Shown here piece after piece: positions 61,301-64,000 of a DNA stretch of 64,000 nucleotides; the first letter of the stretch is position 1; every line of letters starts with the position of its first letter. Origin of the DNA: Periconia sp. R9002 (taxonomy: Eukaryota; Ascomycota; Dothideomycetes; Pleosporales; Periconiaceae); assembly GCA_023627715.1 (NCBI GenBank), contig JAMAHW010000099.1:1-64000 (forward strand), written 5' to 3'. Position numbers and translations under genes: made by a program. The notes under the pieces were generated by a model. The model was not told the DNA's origin. It saw only the letters and a program-made list of their open reading frames with translations, and ran no database searches.

Positions 61301-64000
61301 GAGACAGGAGGCAGAACAGAAGGTCGGCGAAGACGCTGCCCGAACCCGAATGCTCTTCTTGTTGAGCACATGGGACTTCCAGAGAACAGACCACCTTCTC
61401 TCACCAAACGTAACCCGAGCAGCTCGCATGGGTTGGATTGAGGTTGTTGGTGCTTTAGTAGAGCTGAAAGCAAATCTGAATTATCAGGACTCAGATGGCA
61501 GGACTGCAATACATTACGCAGCCATGATCGGAAAGTTTACAATCGCAAAGGCATTGCTTGCCTATGGCAGCGAGCCAGACCTTCCTGACAAAAACGGAAG
61601 AACTCCGCTCTTTTTGGCAGCGCAAGCTGATCATCGGGATATTGTGACGTTATTAGGTCGGCGAGCTTCACTACTGACTGCGGACTGCGATGGCTTCACA
61701 CCCCTCATAGTCGCATGCAGAGATGGGAATGTGAAAATGGTCAAACAACTTATTTCGATAGGGTCTCTGCATTGTGTCAACTACGAAGATAAGCTAGGGT
61801 GGACTGCCATTTGGCATGCCGCAAGGGGCAGCCACGAGGAAATCGTGAAGATACTTTTAGAGTATGACAACACTAAAACTGATGGATATGACAAGGATGG
61901 GATCTCCTTGCTTGCCATTTCGGCGCAGAGTCGTAATGAAAATATTATCCAGTCCGTCATGCTCAGATCATGGCGAGATTTCGACCCGAACACCAAGATC
62001 CTACTTCCTTCACGATGGCAATGCACCATGCTCTGTATCGCGATAGAGAGTAATCATCAACACATTTTCGAGATCCTTCTGAAAGACAAGAGGCTGAAGC
62101 TGGATTGGGAACAAATTCTTACGCCCGGCGCTTCGACTGAACCAGCTAGACATGAATACGATGACGATGAACTTCCGGTAACTGCCCTGGGTTTAGCAAT
62201 TCGATATAACCGTGAACATATGTTCAACGCACTCCTGGCCGACAGAAGACTGCATATCAGTGATCTTGCTGAGTTCCCTCTTGTGGTTGCCGCTCGCCAT
62301 GGCCGTATTTCCATGATTGAAAGACTTCTTCCCGCTTTGGGGGTAGACCCAAATAAAGGCGCGCCACTAGCACTCGCCGCATCGAAAGGCAACACCGAGG
62401 CCGTAAGAATTCTCCTGCGAGACGATAGGGTCAATGTTACTGAAGGCCAACCACTCTTGAAATCCATCTGTTTTGGTAGAGAAGAGGTCGTCAAAGTTCT
62501 ACTCCGTGCGCCCAAAATTACAGTAGACCAAGTTCATATTGAAGAAGCTATTCGATCATACCAATTTGGAATCGCTGGTCTGCTTTTGCAGCACGTAAAG
62601 AAGCCGAACATGAGGTTCACCCGTTTTCATGCTGGAACCGCTCTTCATATTGCTGCTATTTACGGACAACCAGATTTTGCAAAAGCAATTTTGGCACTTG
62701 GAAACACGGATCCGAATCTTGTTGATGACGAAGGGCAAACCCCTCTATCGAGGGCGTTTTCCACAAACTCAATGGAGGTTGCCACGGCGTTGCTAGGAGA
62801 CACGCGAACGACTCTGCATCATAACAACATCTGCGGCTGTACCTGGTCACCCTATGAAAGCCTTAAAGATTCTTCACACGGAACAATTCTCCATTTTGCC
62901 CTGACGCTGAAACCCCCTATCATGGAACAAGCCCTGAGAATGTTACTCGAAAATCCCCGGTTGAACCCCAACATGGTGGATCAGGAGGGGAAAACACCGT
63001 TAGCATTTCTATTGGAGCATGATGAGATCCGTCACGACATTTCAAATGCGCTCCAACTCCTTTTGGATGCTCCAAACCAGAAGATTTCGACCGATGTGGT
63101 AGCACCTAACGGACAGACGCCTTTGCATCTGGCGGCGAAGTCTGGGCGTGTGATTGAGAGCCTTCTAAACCTTGCAGGTACAAATCCAAATACACAGGAT
63201 GCATTTGGACAGACCCCCCTTCACATTGCAGCTCAGCATGGAGCGCACAATGCTATCAAAGCTTTGTTGAATTGCCCCAATATAAACCCTGAAATCTTGG
63301 ATTCAAATCGGAAAACTGCGTTCGAACTAGTTGATATCAATATTTATCCAAAAGCTGCTATCTCGTTTCTGGTTAAGGGTCGGGGTGACTATGGAGTGAC
63401 GCAGCGCGGGACTACAGCTCTCCACATCATCGTCAACGAGTGGAATTCTGACATGAAAGGGCTCCTGGAACTCCTTCTGGACACTGCAAAAGTTGATCCG
63501 AACCTGCAGAACATTCACGGACAGACTGCCCTTCATATTGCCGTTGCTGGTGGACATGGCGAAGCTCTTGAAATGCTCCTATCGAACCGTATTATTGACC
63601 CAAACGCACATGATTCATCGAATCAAACACCTCTACATCTTCTAGCAGCTTCACGGAAGCTCATGGCAAAGGACGCAGGATTGCTAGGTATGTTCTTTGC
63701 TAATCGGAAACTAGAACCGAACTGCCGCGACGGGTCCAGAAATACGGCACTACATGTGCATCTAAATCTCCCAGGAGCCTTTGATGAAGTTACAAAAAAA
63801 TTCAGCCAAATGTTCTTGGATGACTCACGCACAGACCCAAATGTGCAGGACTCAAAGGATCGGACGGCTCTCCATTTGGCGGCGACTCGAGGCTTTGATA
63901 TGTCTTCATCATTCAAAGATTCAAAATCTGCTCTTTCAACAGCGCAGATTATTGCATCATTTCTTAGGGACAAGAGATGTGACACGAATCTGAAAGACAT
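58305..64000 (+). CDS. Giant multi-TM ankyrin-repeat protein, 3' end outside window
   Basis: A single uninterrupted frame from ATG 58305 to the window edge, at least 1,898 codons, with no intron. N-terminal signal or TM segment MLLTLGAALSIALFLITEAA, then TM segments at about 57-79 (YFIFAMAPIGIITAVVSVI), 242-265 (VALLGIILQVGVIVMASLV), 297-320 (LIAFICGSVLMCSGMFMCAA) and 386-433 (two). The family-like start GDFSNDLATDLGPVVQLFGEP is shared by fungal ankyrin proteins of unknown role. A helical middle (about 450-1035) precedes many ankyrin repeats from about 1035 onward (DGRTAIHYAA, GRTPLFLAAQ, NGQTPLHLAAKSG, GQTPLHIAAQHG, GQTALHIAVAGG, TALHLAATRG). The repeats keep loop spacing DPN/NPN between units. 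Ankyrin repeats bind partner proteins; the TM block suggests a membrane scaffold or sensor. It looks intact as far as visible. Confidence 0.88.
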   Translation, partial: MLLTLGAALSIALFLITEAAASLGDFSNDLATDLGPVVQLFGEPITRQYLSEATSFLDYFIFAMAPIGIITAVVSVIRVCGDSSLRAFVGRAQEGDGQIEAELCTSTSRDVCELFNKGGITRVLGRPKILEIIHIPPNSENKEGESRAVEDVKDSEGTMNIFLFRNLLQDLPENGEWVKPKPSHLSALFRWAQKHYYFPYLGRINKEGGATSDSLTQDDVSSEFAPNPNLSLNVGIVKLPRGIFYAVALLGIILQVGVIVMASLVSWKYGWTKEDDTEASKTTQNVPLKTAAKENSALIAFICGSVLMCSGMFMCAALIGQSTREYTYERRQKSSPSSRLFWLQPGNQVVGDETFDAFAYVEEKDKEKDTYLTEYTSSRTDKNDKAVFYTWIAIIITLGGYVSQFIGLRGMSAYISIAQLGSSLLMSFLRGCLRMQRLKKDANKLGGVPDKILGHELDWLAYAINDYDPSPDDHQQSQLKGADWLWHPTGAALYTEAVLVRNSIPSKLFRYRSRLADLTGHQNHDAKVDTQLYQIWDDQQVPVRNMAIQLQIAIERTASIFAAKAASNLQDRIELKIPVTMADTQTSRFRVGHIDITLERSSSDPEGILWKMNSANIEAILGLWLWSLKKGKHLEMDNEYHNKVSIAERIPNFRIIGLGTDYRREELGMWLGDSLRIPSRYMILKGQLPRDLHSATLWQAENIEKRETFVPVHANSTSPGSIMSRPTRRIFGWTALNASESLTDVEGFRFAPEIQIQYALTSLPLLQQCGHELFTLFVELLREHFNPEFGEIDIVEQDGRLRWQNAQISSVVSAFETAGLGLADDALTCLIPTLYRDLQPQSGELLIQPLMALAARYRRRNDWEGAEKFLRWGCAHYHKRCNDAIPPQTTEFESFKSLLIVTGEFYRWAIAQNDIDRREFGYHGIGWMLDSLKIQNIAFHAAAEASSILNRYKEVACRIAEKHNVIRTLSYFRNYQMYPDLNEKFLGRETDSFGEPYIARQEAEQKVGEDAARTRMLFLLSTWDFQRTDHLLSPNVTRAARMGWIEVVGALVELKANLNYQDSDGRTAIHYAAMIGKFTIAKALLAYGSEPDLPDKNGRTPLFLAAQADHRDIVTLLGRRASLLTADCDGFTPLIVACRDGNVKMVKQLISIGSLHCVNYEDKLGWTAIWHAARGSHEEIVKILLEYDNTKTDGYDKDGISLLAISAQSRNENIIQSVMLRSWRDFDPNTKILLPSRWQCTMLCIAIESNHQHIFEILLKDKRLKLDWEQILTPGASTEPARHEYDDDELPVTALGLAIRYNREHMFNALLADRRLHISDLAEFPLVVAARHGRISMIERLLPALGVDPNKGAPLALAASKGNTEAVRILLRDDRVNVTEGQPLLKSICFGREEVVKVLLRAPKITVDQVHIEEAIRSYQFGIAGLLLQHVKKPNMRFTRFHAGTALHIAAIYGQPDFAKAILALGNTDPNLVDDEGQTPLSRAFSTNSMEVATALLGDTRTTLHHNNICGCTWSPYESLKDSSHGTILHFALTLKPPIMEQALRMLLENPRLNPNMVDQEGKTPLAFLLEHDEIRHDISNALQLLLDAPNQKISTDVVAPNGQTPLHLAAKSGRVIESLLNLAGTNPNTQDAFGQTPLHIAAQHGAHNAIKALLNCPNINPEILDSNRKTAFELVDINIYPKAAISFLVKGRGDYGVTQRGTTALHIIVNEWNSDMKGLLELLLDTAKVDPNLQNIHGQTALHIAVAGGHGEALEMLLSNRIIDPNAHDSSNQTPLHLLAASRKLMAKDAGLLGMFFANRKLEPNCRDGSRNTALHVHLNLPGAFDEVTKKFSQMFLDDSRTDPNVQDSKDRTALHLAATRGFDMSSSFKDSKSALSTAQIIASFLRDKRCDTNLKD

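Overview
The window is nuclear DNA of a filamentous ascomycete (Pezizomycotina). The evidence is short 43-113 nt GT-AG introns with fungal branch points, compact alternating-strand genes about 0.2-3 kb apart, and typical lineage families (HET domain, secreted SET protein, DUF7025-AAA ATPase, cellobiose dehydrogenase, GH114). The class cannot be fixed from sequence alone; Dothideomycetes or Leotiomycetes fit best, as a guess.

Left part (1-21 kb), mostly housekeeping or conserved genes: an SFT1-type Golgi Qc-SNARE (-), a signal-peptide/TM cell-surface protein (+), a REI1/REH1-like zinc-finger protein (-), a DHA1-type MFS exporter with eight exons (-), a membrane-anchored Cys-rich protein (+), an RNase-H-fold-like protein with a CCHC knuckle (+), a YBR137W/UPF0303 protein (-) and a C-terminal J-domain protein (+).

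Middle part (20-42 kb), secreted or peroxisomal metabolism: GH114 polygalactosaminidase (+) facing an intronless cellobiose dehydrogenase (-); a PTS1-bearing SCPx-type thiolase (+); a HET-domain protein (+); a small surface protein (-); an SGNH esterase (-) divergent from a PTS1-bearing copper amine oxidase (+); a secreted multicopper oxidase (+); and a SET protein with a signal peptide (+).

Right part (42-64 kb), accessory in character. 42.4-50 kb holds four enzymes with no PKS or NRPS: an ATP-grasp-like ligase, a pyrroline-5-carboxylate-reductase-like enzyme, a TauD/TfdA dioxygenase and a PaaK-like adenylating enzyme. They look like a small unassigned biosynthetic cluster. Next comes a protein kinase whose only defect is an in-frame TAG inside the catalytic loop, followed by a multi-TM protein without its own start codon, an AT-biased ankyrin relic, a six-exon DUF7025-AAA ATPase, and an intronless membrane-ankyrin ORF of at least 1,898 codons that runs off the right edge.

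The two observations most worth pursuing are the kinase TAG (HRD position, UAG context, all other kinase motifs intact; candidate for A-to-I recoding or a very recent nonsense mutation) and the four-enzyme cluster. All exon models were built by hand from splice signals and reading-frame closure; no similarity search was run.
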